Shown here piece by piece: positions 8,340 to 15,100 of a DNA stretch of 26,936 bases. Position 1 is the stretch's first letter; each line of letters begins with the position of its first letter. Under the pieces are notes generated by a model, which worked only from the letters and a program-made list of their open reading frames with translations, made no database searches and had not been told where the DNA came from. Source of the stretch: UBA2336 sp046294915 (lineage in GTDB: Bacteria > Bacteroidota > Bacteroidia > Cytophagales > Cyclobacteriaceae); the NCBI GenBank assembly GCA_046294915.1, contig JBKBOE010000037.1:1-26936 (forward strand). The letters are read 5' to 3'. Made by a program: the position numbers and the translations under genes.

Positions 8340-9329
8340 TTAATGCCTGTATCGGGGGGTTCTGACAACTTTTTTCCCGACACCTACACTTACCGGCAAC
8401 TGATAGGTTAGCATAAACTCGTGCGAAAAGTTTTCCTTGGCCGCCCTGTCCTTCACAATAAAGTCTACCGAATAGCCCAGCCTCAGCGATTTATCCTTTA
8501 GGAAGCTATACCCCAGCAATAAGTTGGCGGCCTCTCCTGATCTGAACGCTAGCCCGCCCCACATCGTATTCCGAAGGGTGGCAATTACGCCCAAGTCCAT
8601 TGAAAATTCGTTGAAGTCGGTCTTTATCAGGATAGTCGGGTTTATCTGGAGGTCAAAGTTCACATCATAAAAATAGCCCCCGGTAATGTTCATGTGGTTT
8701 TCGAGTGCATTACGCTGGCTCACCCCAAAATCAAATTCCGATTTCAACAGGTGATTCATGCCAATGGCAGCATAGTATTTTTCACTTCGGTACATTATAC
8801 CCACCCCCAGGTCGGGGCGGATCTGCGACTCTCTGCCGGTACGGGGAACATATGTGCCGGATATCGGGTCATAAACCGAAAGTAGCGGATCGTTAGGTTG
8901 AATGGCCCGGTATTTATCAAAGTCCAATGTCTGAGAATACATGCCCAGCTTTATGCCAAAGCTGAGCTTGTTTTCCTTAATGCCAAGATGGTAGGCATAC
9001 ATGGCCTGTACCTCAAGGTTATTCTGAGGTCCTAGTTTATCATTCAGAATATATGCCCCAAAACCACTTTTCAGTTTATAAATAGGGGAGTTGAACGTGA
9101 GGATCTGGCTGGTAGGCGCGTTGCCATCGCCAAACGATGATTCATAACCAAGCCACTGGCTTCGATGTATAACAGTTGCTTCCGTTACTCCGTCAACCCC
9201 GGCTGCGGCCGGAGTTAAGTAGAGTGTATTAAACATATATTGAGTAAAGTGGGCATCTTGCTGGGCCGTAGCCGTACCCGCGGCTATAAGCAGAAGGCAA
9301 AAAATGGTATAATGACCTTTCTTAAGCAT
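8340..9329 (-). CDS. PorP/SprF family type IX secretion outer-membrane protein
   Basis: The PorP/SprF family are 14-strand outer-membrane barrels that work with T9SS; some hold cargo with type B C-terminal signals or anchor the ring. Family hallmarks are an N-terminal QQDAHFTQYMFNTLYLTPAAAG directly after the signal peptide (only its first part, QQDAHFTQYMFN, is needed to recognise it), HRSQWLGY, and alternating beta-strand segments to the C-terminus. The ATG at 9329 is preferred (329 residues); an in-frame TTG lies three codons earlier. Signal cleavage is probably after TATA, residue 22. Position directly before gldKLMN matches the porPKLMN order of Porphyromonas, so this is probably the ring-associated PorP and not one of the scattered SprF paralogues. 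Confidence 0.93.
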   Translation of the reverse strand: MLKKGHYTIFCLLLIAAGTATAQQDAHFTQYMFNTLYLTPAAAGVDGVTEATVIHRSQWLGYESSFGDGNAPTSQILTFNSPIYKLKSGFGAYILNDKLGPQNNLEVQAMYAYHLGIKENKLSFGIKLGMYSQTLDFDKYRAIQPNDPLLSVYDPISGTYVPRTGRESQIRPDLGVGIMYRSEKYYAAIGMNHLLKSEFDFGVSQRNALENHMNITGGYFYDVNFDLQINPTILIKTDFNEFSMDLGVIATLRNTMWGGLAFRSGEAANLLLGYSFLKDKSLRLGYSVDFIVKDRAAKENFSHEFMLTYQLPVSVGVGKKVVRTPRYRH

Positions 9330-9442
9330 GATACGCAAAAATGCAGGATTTAAAGTAAATGCTTTTTCTGCACACTTTCAATGCTGTTGTAATTAAAGTG
9401 TAATAAAAAACACCAGTTTGTAAAATCCAATGAATGAAGGGG

Positions 9443-10222
9443 TTATTTTGCCCCGTTTACCTGCTTAATGTATAATTCAATCGCTCCGGTCATTGAGGGT
9501 GCATTGGGTAACGGGGCCTCAATATCGAGGATGAGTCCGGCATCCAGCACAGCCTTGGCCGTAGTAGGACCGAACGCAGCAATGCGTGTATTATTTTGCT
9601 TGAAGTCAGGGAAGTTGACAAACAATGAGGATATTCCGGATGGACTAAAAAAAGCCAGGATGTCATAATACACCTCTTTCAGATCCGATAAGTCGCTGGC
9701 CACTGTCTGGTACATAATGGCTTCTGTAAAGTCAAATCCGTTTTCTTTCAAAAAGTCCGGGATGTCGCTCTTGCGGATATCCGAGCAAGGGAACAGATAT
9801 TTCTCATTCTTGTGCTTCTTGAGAATCTCCAGAAGATCCTGAGCTGTTTTTAAACCGGTGAAAATCTTTCGCTTTCTGATCACGATATACTTCTGCAGGT
9901 AGTTGGAGGTCTGATCGGAAATACAGAAGTATTTCATATCAGCAGGCATTTCAATCTTTAATTCGTTACAGATGTGGAAGAAGTGATCTACCGCATGCCG
10001 GCTTGTAAAAATAATAGCCGTGTGATTCAGAATGTCAATCTTTTGCTTTCGAAATTCCTTGGCGGGTACCGGTTCAACCTGGATGAACGGCCTGAAATCA
10101 ATTTTCAGACTAAATTTTTCAGCTAACTTAAAGTATGGAGAATTTGGATCAGTGGGGGCCTCTTGCGTAACCAGAATGCTTTTTACTTTACGCATCCTGT
10201 CGTTCACTACTTTTTCGCTCAT
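9443..10222 (-). CDS. hemD: Uroporphyrinogen-III synthase
   Basis: HemD closes and inverts ring D of hydroxymethylbilane to give uroporphyrinogen III, the common precursor of haem and sirohaem. About 259 residues from the ATG at 10222. The two-lobed fold is recognisable: SILVTQEAP at the start, AIIFTSRHAVDHFF in lobe one, then KYLFPCSD, EAIMYQTV and AFFSPSGISSLF, and the C-terminal RIAAFGPTTAKAV. Sequence conservation in this family is low, so these motifs are the basis of the call. A GTG at 10243 directly abuts the stop of the DUF4271 gene and could be the start instead. I prefer the ATG because MSEKVVNDR is like the usual start of Bacteroidota homologues. Confidence 0.9.
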   Translation of the reverse strand: MSEKVVNDRMRKVKSILVTQEAPTDPNSPYFKLAEKFSLKIDFRPFIQVEPVPAKEFRKQKIDILNHTAIIFTSRHAVDHFFHICNELKIEMPADMKYFCISDQTSNYLQKYIVIRKRKIFTGLKTAQDLLEILKKHKNEKYLFPCSDIRKSDIPDFLKENGFDFTEAIMYQTVASDLSDLKEVYYDILAFFSPSGISSLFVNFPDFKQNNTRIAAFGPTTAKAVLDAGLILDIEAPLPNAPSMTGAIELYIKQVNGAK

Positions 10223-10243
10223 ATCAACACGTAACAGGGTCAC

Positions 10244-11365
10244 CTACTTATAAACCTTGATAAGGATGAGAAAGGGTATTATTTCAGTGGCACAAATGTA
10301 CAAAAATAAATGAATCGCAGAGTGGCTGGTCTTATCCAACAGTTTAAAAAACAACAATCCAATCCAACCAATAAGCGCATAGTGTAATACGCCCATAATG
10401 GCTTGGTGGCCGGGGGTTTGTATACCCGTGCTAAAAACCCACGCTACCACAAATGCCAATACTACACCAACAACAAAAAGCAGAAACCGCACAAAGCTAA
10501 AGAAATGAAACCCTGCTAATTCCCTCATGTTAAAAAGTATGCAAAAAATAACAAGGACAACTGATTTAAGAAACAAAATTGCAAGAACCAACAAACCTGT
10601 GGCGAACCAATGAAGCATCCATCCCGAAAACTCATTTGGATTTTCTGTCGCGAAAACATTGTATTCAAGGGGTATTTGAATAAGCAGTAAGGCCGTTGCT
10701 AAACTTACCAAACCATAAGCAAACAGGTTAGTTGTACCCCCGATGCGATTAAACATGGGGTGGTCGTCAGCCTCGCGTAAGGATAAAAAAGTTTGTATAG
10801 AAAAGTAATCCGATGCAAGGTTAGAATTAAAACGAAAAATCAGGATCACGAATAGCAGCAACAATAACGAAGCAACAATCATAAAATTGATATATCCGGT
10901 ACCATTGGGTTTCAATTTGTAAACCTCTGATTCAACCGGTAAAATAATTTCTGAAATGATTTGCGTAGTCAGGTCGGTATTTATCAATGGCTTTTGATGG
11001 ATGGCAAAGAGCAGTTTTCTCTTTTCCAAAACTTCAGCCAGGCTGTCAATTGAAAGCTTCACACTAACTGCTTCATCCAACGCAAGTTTTCCGTCTATAA
11101 AAACTGCAAATGGCCTTGAACTGCCGAGCAAAAGGTGGTCACCGGTAAAATTTTCTAAATCAACAAAGAAGTAAATGGTAGCGGTTTGTTTTGAGGATTG
11201 TGATACTAGTTGCTGATCCGAATACATTAACCAATCTGCCTTGAGGTCTTTCTTAACTACCCGGTTCGACTGGGCAAGCACCAAAGGTGTACAAATGAAG
11301 AGAAGAAACTGTATTACTAAACCAATTCTCAAGGCAGTGCTTATTATGTTGTCAAAAATACGCAA
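10244..11365 (-). CDS. DUF4271 family integral membrane protein
   Basis: This 373-residue protein matches the Bacteroidota-specific DUF4271 family, whose function is unknown and whose gene is commonly found just upstream of hemD. An N-terminal signal sequence or membrane helix (about 12-31, ending VLAQ) is followed by a roughly 120-residue extracytoplasmic part, then about six membrane helices (for example FMIVASLLLLLFVILIF, LVSLATALLLIQIPL, LVLAILFLKSVVLVIFCILF, FVRFLLFVVGVVLAFVV). No ATG exists near the 5' end, so TTG at 11365 is the likely start; this is less certain than the rest. Its stop codon touches the first possible start of hemD, so translation may be coupled. It is transcribed divergently from hemW, only 40 bp away. 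Confidence 0.82.
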   Translation of the reverse strand: MRIFDNIISTALRIGLVIQFLLFICTPLVLAQSNRVVKKDLKADWLMYSDQQLVSQSSKQTATIYFFVDLENFTGDHLLLGSSRPFAVFIDGKLALDEAVSVKLSIDSLAEVLEKRKLLFAIHQKPLINTDLTTQIISEIILPVESEVYKLKPNGTGYINFMIVASLLLLLFVILIFRFNSNLASDYFSIQTFLSLREADDHPMFNRIGGTTNLFAYGLVSLATALLLIQIPLEYNVFATENPNEFSGWMLHWFATGLLVLAILFLKSVVLVIFCILFNMRELAGFHFFSFVRFLLFVVGVVLAFVVAWVFSTGIQTPGHQAIMGVLHYALIGWIGLLFFKLLDKTSHSAIHLFLYICATEIIPFLILIKVYK

Positions 11366-11378
11366 GACCTTATAAACC

Positions 11379-11392
11379 TGTACTTTTGTACA
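11379..11392 (+). promoter_or_regulatory. Possible hemW promoter -7 element inside an inverted repeat
   Basis: TACTTTTG at 11381-11388 fits the Bacteroidota -7 consensus TAnnTTTG exactly. It is embedded in a perfect inverted repeat, TGTAC-TTTT-GTACA (11379-11392). No clear -33 TTTG is visible. The start codon of hemW lies 17 bases after the element, so the leader would be about 10 nt. The inverted repeat could be a regulator site or chance. Confidence 0.4.
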
Positions 11393-11405
11393 TCCCCGAT
11401 CTGCA

Positions 11406-12539
11406 ATGGCCGGTATTTACATTCACATTCCTTTTTGCAAACAGGCTTGTCACTATTGCGATTTTCACTTCTCGACTAACCGAGCTATTGAGCCGGAGAT
11501 GATTGCCGCAATTGAAAAGGAGTTTGATTTACGCAAAGACTACCTGGGCAACGAACCGATCCAAACCATCTATCTTGGAGGGGGCACACCTTCAATACTA
11601 TCCGATATTTCCCTTAACCGGATTTTTCAGAAGATATATGCCGGCTTTGAGATCAAACCTGCAGTAGAAATTACTCTTGAGGCAAATCCGGACGATTTAA
11701 CTATTGAAAAGCTGAGTTTTCTTAAATCATTAGGTGTTAACAGGCTCAGCATCGGTATTCAGACATTTGATGATGCACTGCTCCGCTACCTAAACAGGGC
11801 CCACACCGGCACACAGGCCGTGGCAAGCGTTGAAAAAGCACGTGCTGCCGGTTATTCAAACATCAGCATCGACCTTATTTACGCTATACCAGGCCAATCG
11901 GTGGCTAACTGGATTACGGATATTGAGCGTGCATTGAATTTACAACCTGAACACATTTCAGCGTATTGCCTCACCCTTGAAGAGAAAACGGCCTTTGGGC
12001 GGTGGCAAAAATCCGGCAAACTCATACCCATACCTGACGAGCAAGCTGCCGAATACCTGTACGTTTTGATTGACAAACTTGATAGCAGCGGTTATGAGCA
12101 ATACGAAATTTCAAACTTTGCCAAACCGGGTTTTAGGTCAAGGCATAACAGCAGTTATTGGAAGCAGGAAAAATACCTGGGCATAGGACCCGGGGCACAC
12201 TCCTACAACGGCACAAGCCGTCAGGCTAACCTGTCAAATAATTACAGGTATGTGAAGACGATCATGGCGGGTGAACTCCCTGCACAAACAGAATACCTCA
12301 CCCGTGAAGAAAAGATCAACGAATTCATTCTCACCAGTCTCAGAACATCATGGGGCTTAAATGCCCTGAAACTTAAAGAGGATTTTGAGTTTGATTTGTT
12401 GCACAAATATGAGGCTCTACTAAACAATCTTACTGCTAACGGGTTCGTAGAGTTGAATAACGGAGTGATTACGTTAACCCGATCGGGTAAACTGGTTGCC
12501 GATAAGATTGCCTCCGATTTGTTTGAAGTACAAACCTAA
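11406..12539 (+). CDS. hemW: Radical SAM haem chaperone HemW (HemN-like)
   Basis: HemW is a radical-SAM protein that binds haem and passes it to target proteins; it was long annotated as oxygen-independent coproporphyrinogen III oxidase. The N-terminal cluster motif is C11-x3-C15-x2-C18 (CKQACHYCDFHF), followed by the radical-SAM markers GGGTPSIL, EITLEANPDDLT and RLSIGIQTF, then the C-terminal HemN_C winged-helix region. The 377-residue length and the absence of the long N-terminal extension and fourth cysteine (CxxxCxxCxC) typical of true HemN favour HemW. The start ATG at 11406 begins MAGIYIHIPFC, the usual HemW start. It lies back to back with the DUF4271-hemD pair, another haem-linked unit. 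Confidence 0.93.
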   Translation: MAGIYIHIPFCKQACHYCDFHFSTNRAIEPEMIAAIEKEFDLRKDYLGNEPIQTIYLGGGTPSILSDISLNRIFQKIYAGFEIKPAVEITLEANPDDLTIEKLSFLKSLGVNRLSIGIQTFDDALLRYLNRAHTGTQAVASVEKARAAGYSNISIDLIYAIPGQSVANWITDIERALNLQPEHISAYCLTLEEKTAFGRWQKSGKLIPIPDEQAAEYLYVLIDKLDSSGYEQYEISNFAKPGFRSRHNSSYWKQEKYLGIGPGAHSYNGTSRQANLSNNYRYVKTIMAGELPAQTEYLTREEKINEFILTSLRTSWGLNALKLKEDFEFDLLHKYEALLNNLTANGFVELNNGVITLTRSGKLVADKIASDLFEVQT

Positions 12540-12569
12540 ATGATGACCGCATACGGGCCTTTACCCTTC

Positions 12570-12586
12570 ATTCGCATCGAGCGAAT
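12570..12586. repeat. Short perfect inverted repeat between hemW and the TerB-like gene
   Basis: ATTCGC (12570-12575) and GCGAAT (12581-12586) are separated by five bases. There is no T run after it, so it is not a standard terminator. It could be an operator or a weak stem in a hemW read-through transcript. Confidence 0.4.
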
Positions 12587-12624
12587 ACCACAAGCCCAAG
12601 AAGTTTTGTAATTTACCTGCTGTT

Positions 12625-12996
12625 ATGTCAAAGACTTCAGAAGAAAAACGGGTATATATGCTGTTGAAGAGCGTGATCTTTCACTATCACGGTTTGGATG
12701 AAGAGGAGCGTAAAGACCTTGAAAAAACAGCCGAAGAACTTGACGCCCAGGATGAATACAAATGGGCCAGTGAATTTGTTGCCCAGGATTACCTTACTGC
12801 TTTTGAACGGGCCCGCGATTTTCTGAACGACACCATTGCCGACTACCCGAAAGAAAAGCGTGTGGAGCTCATTAATATGGTGTGGCAGGCCAACAACCTT
12901 AAAGGCTACGTTACCGAAATGGAGGCAACGGCCATGTTAAAATTGGCCAAAGACTGGAATGTGCAGAAGGAACTAATTGAGTTGGTGCTGAAGTAA
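12625..12996 (+). CDS. Small TerB-like all-helical protein, function unknown
   Basis: A soluble, acidic 123-residue protein predicted to be almost entirely helical. The second half (VELINMVWQANNLKGYVTEM then EATAMLKLAKDWNV) resembles the TerB-like fold, where an acidic helix-turn (G-x-V-T-x-x-E) follows a hydrophobic helix, as in tellurite-resistance TerB and DjlA N-terminal domains. Such domains are found in many stress and housekeeping proteins and do not by themselves imply tellurite resistance; no other ter gene is nearby. There is no signal peptide or membrane segment. It is 85 bp after hemW on the same strand and converges with the LytTR gene with no spacer at all: this TAA is followed immediately by the complement of the other gene's TAG. 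Confidence 0.7.
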   Translation: MSKTSEEKRVYMLLKSVIFHYHGLDEEERKDLEKTAEELDAQDEYKWASEFVAQDYLTAFERARDFLNDTIADYPKEKRVELINMVWQANNLKGYVTEMEATAMLKLAKDWNVQKELIELVLK

Positions 12997-13722
12997 CTAC
13001 AAACTCATCATATCCTTAAACTTGGCGGCCTGCCTGCGGCTTACCTCTACTTTATCGCCTCCCTTAAGTTTCACCATCAACCCCCCATTAAACCAGGGTT
13101 CAATACCCTCCACCCAACTTAGGTTAATAATGTGTTTGCGGCTGGCACGGAAAAAGGCACGGTCGTCCAGTTTCTCATCCAATGCATTAAGCGATTTATG
13201 AATCATGGGGCGGTTGGTATCAAAGTACACTTTAATGTAATTCCCATCGGATTCAAAAAGCCGGATGTTCGCCAGGCTCACAAACCAGCAGCGGTCGCCA
13301 TCTTTCACAAACACCTGGTCGTTGAGTCCGAGTTTTTTATCGGCAGCAACTTGCTCGGCTGTGCGCCTGCTTCGTTCTTTCTCCGCGATTTTAGAAATGG
13401 TTTCTGCCAGTCGTTCGGGTTGTATAGGCTTCAACAGGTAATCCAGGGCATTCACCTCAAAGGCTTTGAGCGCAAATTCATCATAAGCGGTGGTGAAAAC
13501 AACCAGCGGAACGGAATCGAGTTCTTCCAGGAGTTGGAACCCTGTTTTATCCGGCATTTGAATATCCAGAAACAAAAGTTCGGGGTTGTGCTCATTAATG
13601 AGGTGCATAGCCTCATCGGCATTAGCGGCTTCTCCAATTACCTCAATACCCGGGTGCGCTTCCAGTAATTTCATTAATTCTTTACGCGCCAGTCTTTCGT
13701 CATCGATGATCAGTGCTTTCAT
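12997..13722 (-). CDS. LytTR-type response regulator
   Basis: A 241-residue DNA-binding response regulator of the LytR/AlgR class. The N-terminal receiver domain has the acidic pair D7/D8, the phosphoacceptor Asp53 (LLFLDIQMPD), Thr77/Thr78 and Lys98 (LLKP). A linker near residues 110-130 leads to a C-terminal LytTR domain (VFVKDGDRCWFVSLANI, then ESDGNYIKVY and FFRASRKHIINL), which binds direct-repeat DNA. It starts inside the end of the histidine kinase gene, with a 23-bp overlap, so the pair is translationally coupled. Targets cannot be told from the sequence. Confidence 0.95.
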   Translation of the reverse strand: MKALIIDDERLARKELMKLLEAHPGIEVIGEAANADEAMHLINEHNPELLFLDIQMPDKTGFQLLEELDSVPLVVFTTAYDEFALKAFEVNALDYLLKPIQPERLAETISKIAEKERSRRTAEQVAADKKLGLNDQVFVKDGDRCWFVSLANIRLFESDGNYIKVYFDTNRPMIHKSLNALDEKLDDRAFFRASRKHIINLSWVEGIEPWFNGGLMVKLKGGDKVEVSRRQAAKFKDMMSL

Positions 13723-14767
13723 TGGGAGTGGTTTGTGGAATGATTACTTCCGTAAGGACAAAATTATTCATTTCATTAACAATCCTGAAAGAGGCGCCAT
13801 CGCCATAGAGCAGGCGCAGCCGGTGAACCGTATTCTGTAACCCAACTCCGGATGTGCTCCGCCTTGCCCCGTTAAGCAGATGGCCGCTGTTGCGGATTTG
13901 AATTTTCAGCCTGTTGCTTTCTACCGAGGTGCGTAGCTGAATCAGGCCTCCGGCCTTCAGTTTCGATACTCCGTGCTTCACCCCATTTTCTACGAGGGTT
14001 TGCACCATGAACGGAGGGACAAAATAATTGTATGAATCGGGGTGAATATCAAATTCGGTTTTAAGCCGTTCCTCAAAACGAATACTCTCCAGGCCCAGGT
14101 AGTCTCGTACAATTTTCAACTCATCGCCAAACTTAGTAAGTCCCTTCTTATCAAAGGTTAACGAATTACGTAAAATGTTGGAGAGTTGGTTAATGGCAAG
14201 TTTTGATTTTTCGGGATTTTCATCAACCAGTGCCCGAATGCTGTTCAACGCATTAAAAATAAAGTGGGGGTTAAGTTGTGCTTTCAGGTTGTTGAGCTCG
14301 CTTTCAATCATAGAAGCTTCGTACTTCAATGACTTGTTGTAGCGTTCTACATAATGATACGTGAAATAAAAAACCGACCACAGAAATAATAAAAAGATGT
14401 AAAAAGCGGCATACCCAAAAATCTGCTCCAGTTGAAATGCCTGCGAACGAACACCCGCTATATTAAGCCAGTAGGCAACCGGTATGCGCAGAAAATAAAT
14501 GCCGATACCCAATACGACCACACTGCTTACCACGCGGGGTATCATGGCGGGCACCGGCAAACTTAACCACTTCCACTGGTTAAGTACCTGCCTGAAAAAA
14601 TGGGTTGCCGAAAGGCAGATGACAGCCTCTGCCACAAAAAAAATAATTCTGCGGCTGCTAATGTTCTGTTGCGACTGCATATTGAAAAAGATGATTTGCA
14701 GCAAGGCGTACACCGTCCAGGTGCTGAGTTGAAGTATCCAGTAAAGTCTGCGCTTATTATCTACCAT
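13700..14767 (-). CDS. LytS/YehU-type sensor histidine kinase
   Basis: A 355-residue membrane kinase that is the partner of the overlapping LytTR regulator. It has four predicted membrane helices (about 9-29, 41-58, 78-101 and 115-138) with little periplasmic sequence, so the signal is probably sensed in or near the membrane. A linker follows, then the His_kinase domain LKAQLNPHFIFNALNSI with phosphorylated His168, and an ATPase domain with the N box (VENGVKHG, Asn261) and G box (TSGVGLQNT, 305-313). The upstream neighbour is an 82-residue membrane protein whose coding region ends 59 bp before it. The ligand is unknown. Confidence 0.95.
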   Translation of the reverse strand: MVDNKRRLYWILQLSTWTVYALLQIIFFNMQSQQNISSRRIIFFVAEAVICLSATHFFRQVLNQWKWLSLPVPAMIPRVVSSVVVLGIGIYFLRIPVAYWLNIAGVRSQAFQLEQIFGYAAFYIFLLFLWSVFYFTYHYVERYNKSLKYEASMIESELNNLKAQLNPHFIFNALNSIRALVDENPEKSKLAINQLSNILRNSLTFDKKGLTKFGDELKIVRDYLGLESIRFEERLKTEFDIHPDSYNYFVPPFMVQTLVENGVKHGVSKLKAGGLIQLRTSVESNRLKIQIRNSGHLLNGARRSTSGVGLQNTVHRLRLLYGDGASFRIVNEMNNFVLTEVIIPQTTPNESTDHR

Positions 14768-14826
14768 GCCGTAGTAAAATTACGCAATTGCCCAATTGAA
14801 CTTTACGGATTACATGAACGGCTCAT

Positions 14827-15075
14827 TTAAAAGAACTTGTAGCGGAGAAGGTAAAAGAAAAGAATGGTTGTAGTGATAATCAGTATCCAGGTAAGAATTA
14901 CCAGCGGCCTTCTAACCTGCTCCAAACGAGGCTCTGTAGTTAACGCATTTACTATAAAAGCCGATCCGGCAAGCGCATACAGCCAAAACTCCAGATAATC
15001 CTTTAGGTAAAGCTGGTACATCCCAAAGGCCATGAAGATGCTGCCAAACAAATATTGCCGGAGGTGAGCGTTCAT
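14827..15075 (-). CDS. Small three-helix membrane protein, unknown
   Basis: An 82-residue hydrophobic protein I do not recognise. Three membrane segments are visible: about 7-23 (QYLFGSIFMAFGMYQLY), 26-45 (LEFWLYALAGSAFIVNAL) and 55-77 (RPLVILTWILIITTTILFFY), with a basic C-terminal tail. It begins 25 bp after the uvrA stop and precedes the LytS-type kinase by 59 bp on the same strand, so it is probably cotranscribed with one or both. It could be an accessory of the kinase, but proximity is the only reason to think so. Confidence 0.68.
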   Translation of the reverse strand: MNAHLRQYLFGSIFMAFGMYQLYLKDYLEFWLYALAGSAFIVNALTTEPRLEQVRRPLVILTWILIITTTILFFYLLRYKFF

Positions 15076-15100
15076 AGGCTGGGCAAAGAAAGGAAAAAAA

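Noticed and set aside
11406..12539. Annotation as coproporphyrinogen III oxidase HemN
   Set aside because: The protein is 377 residues, starts directly with the cluster motif and lacks the HemN extension and extra cysteine, which fits HemW.
12625..12996. Tellurite-resistance gene
   Set aside because: Only a TerB-like fold is suggested and no other ter genes are nearby.
13132..13668. 178-codon open frame on the + strand
   Set aside because: Lies wholly opposite the well-supported LytTR regulator gene and has no recognisable domain; it is a reflection of that gene's codon use.
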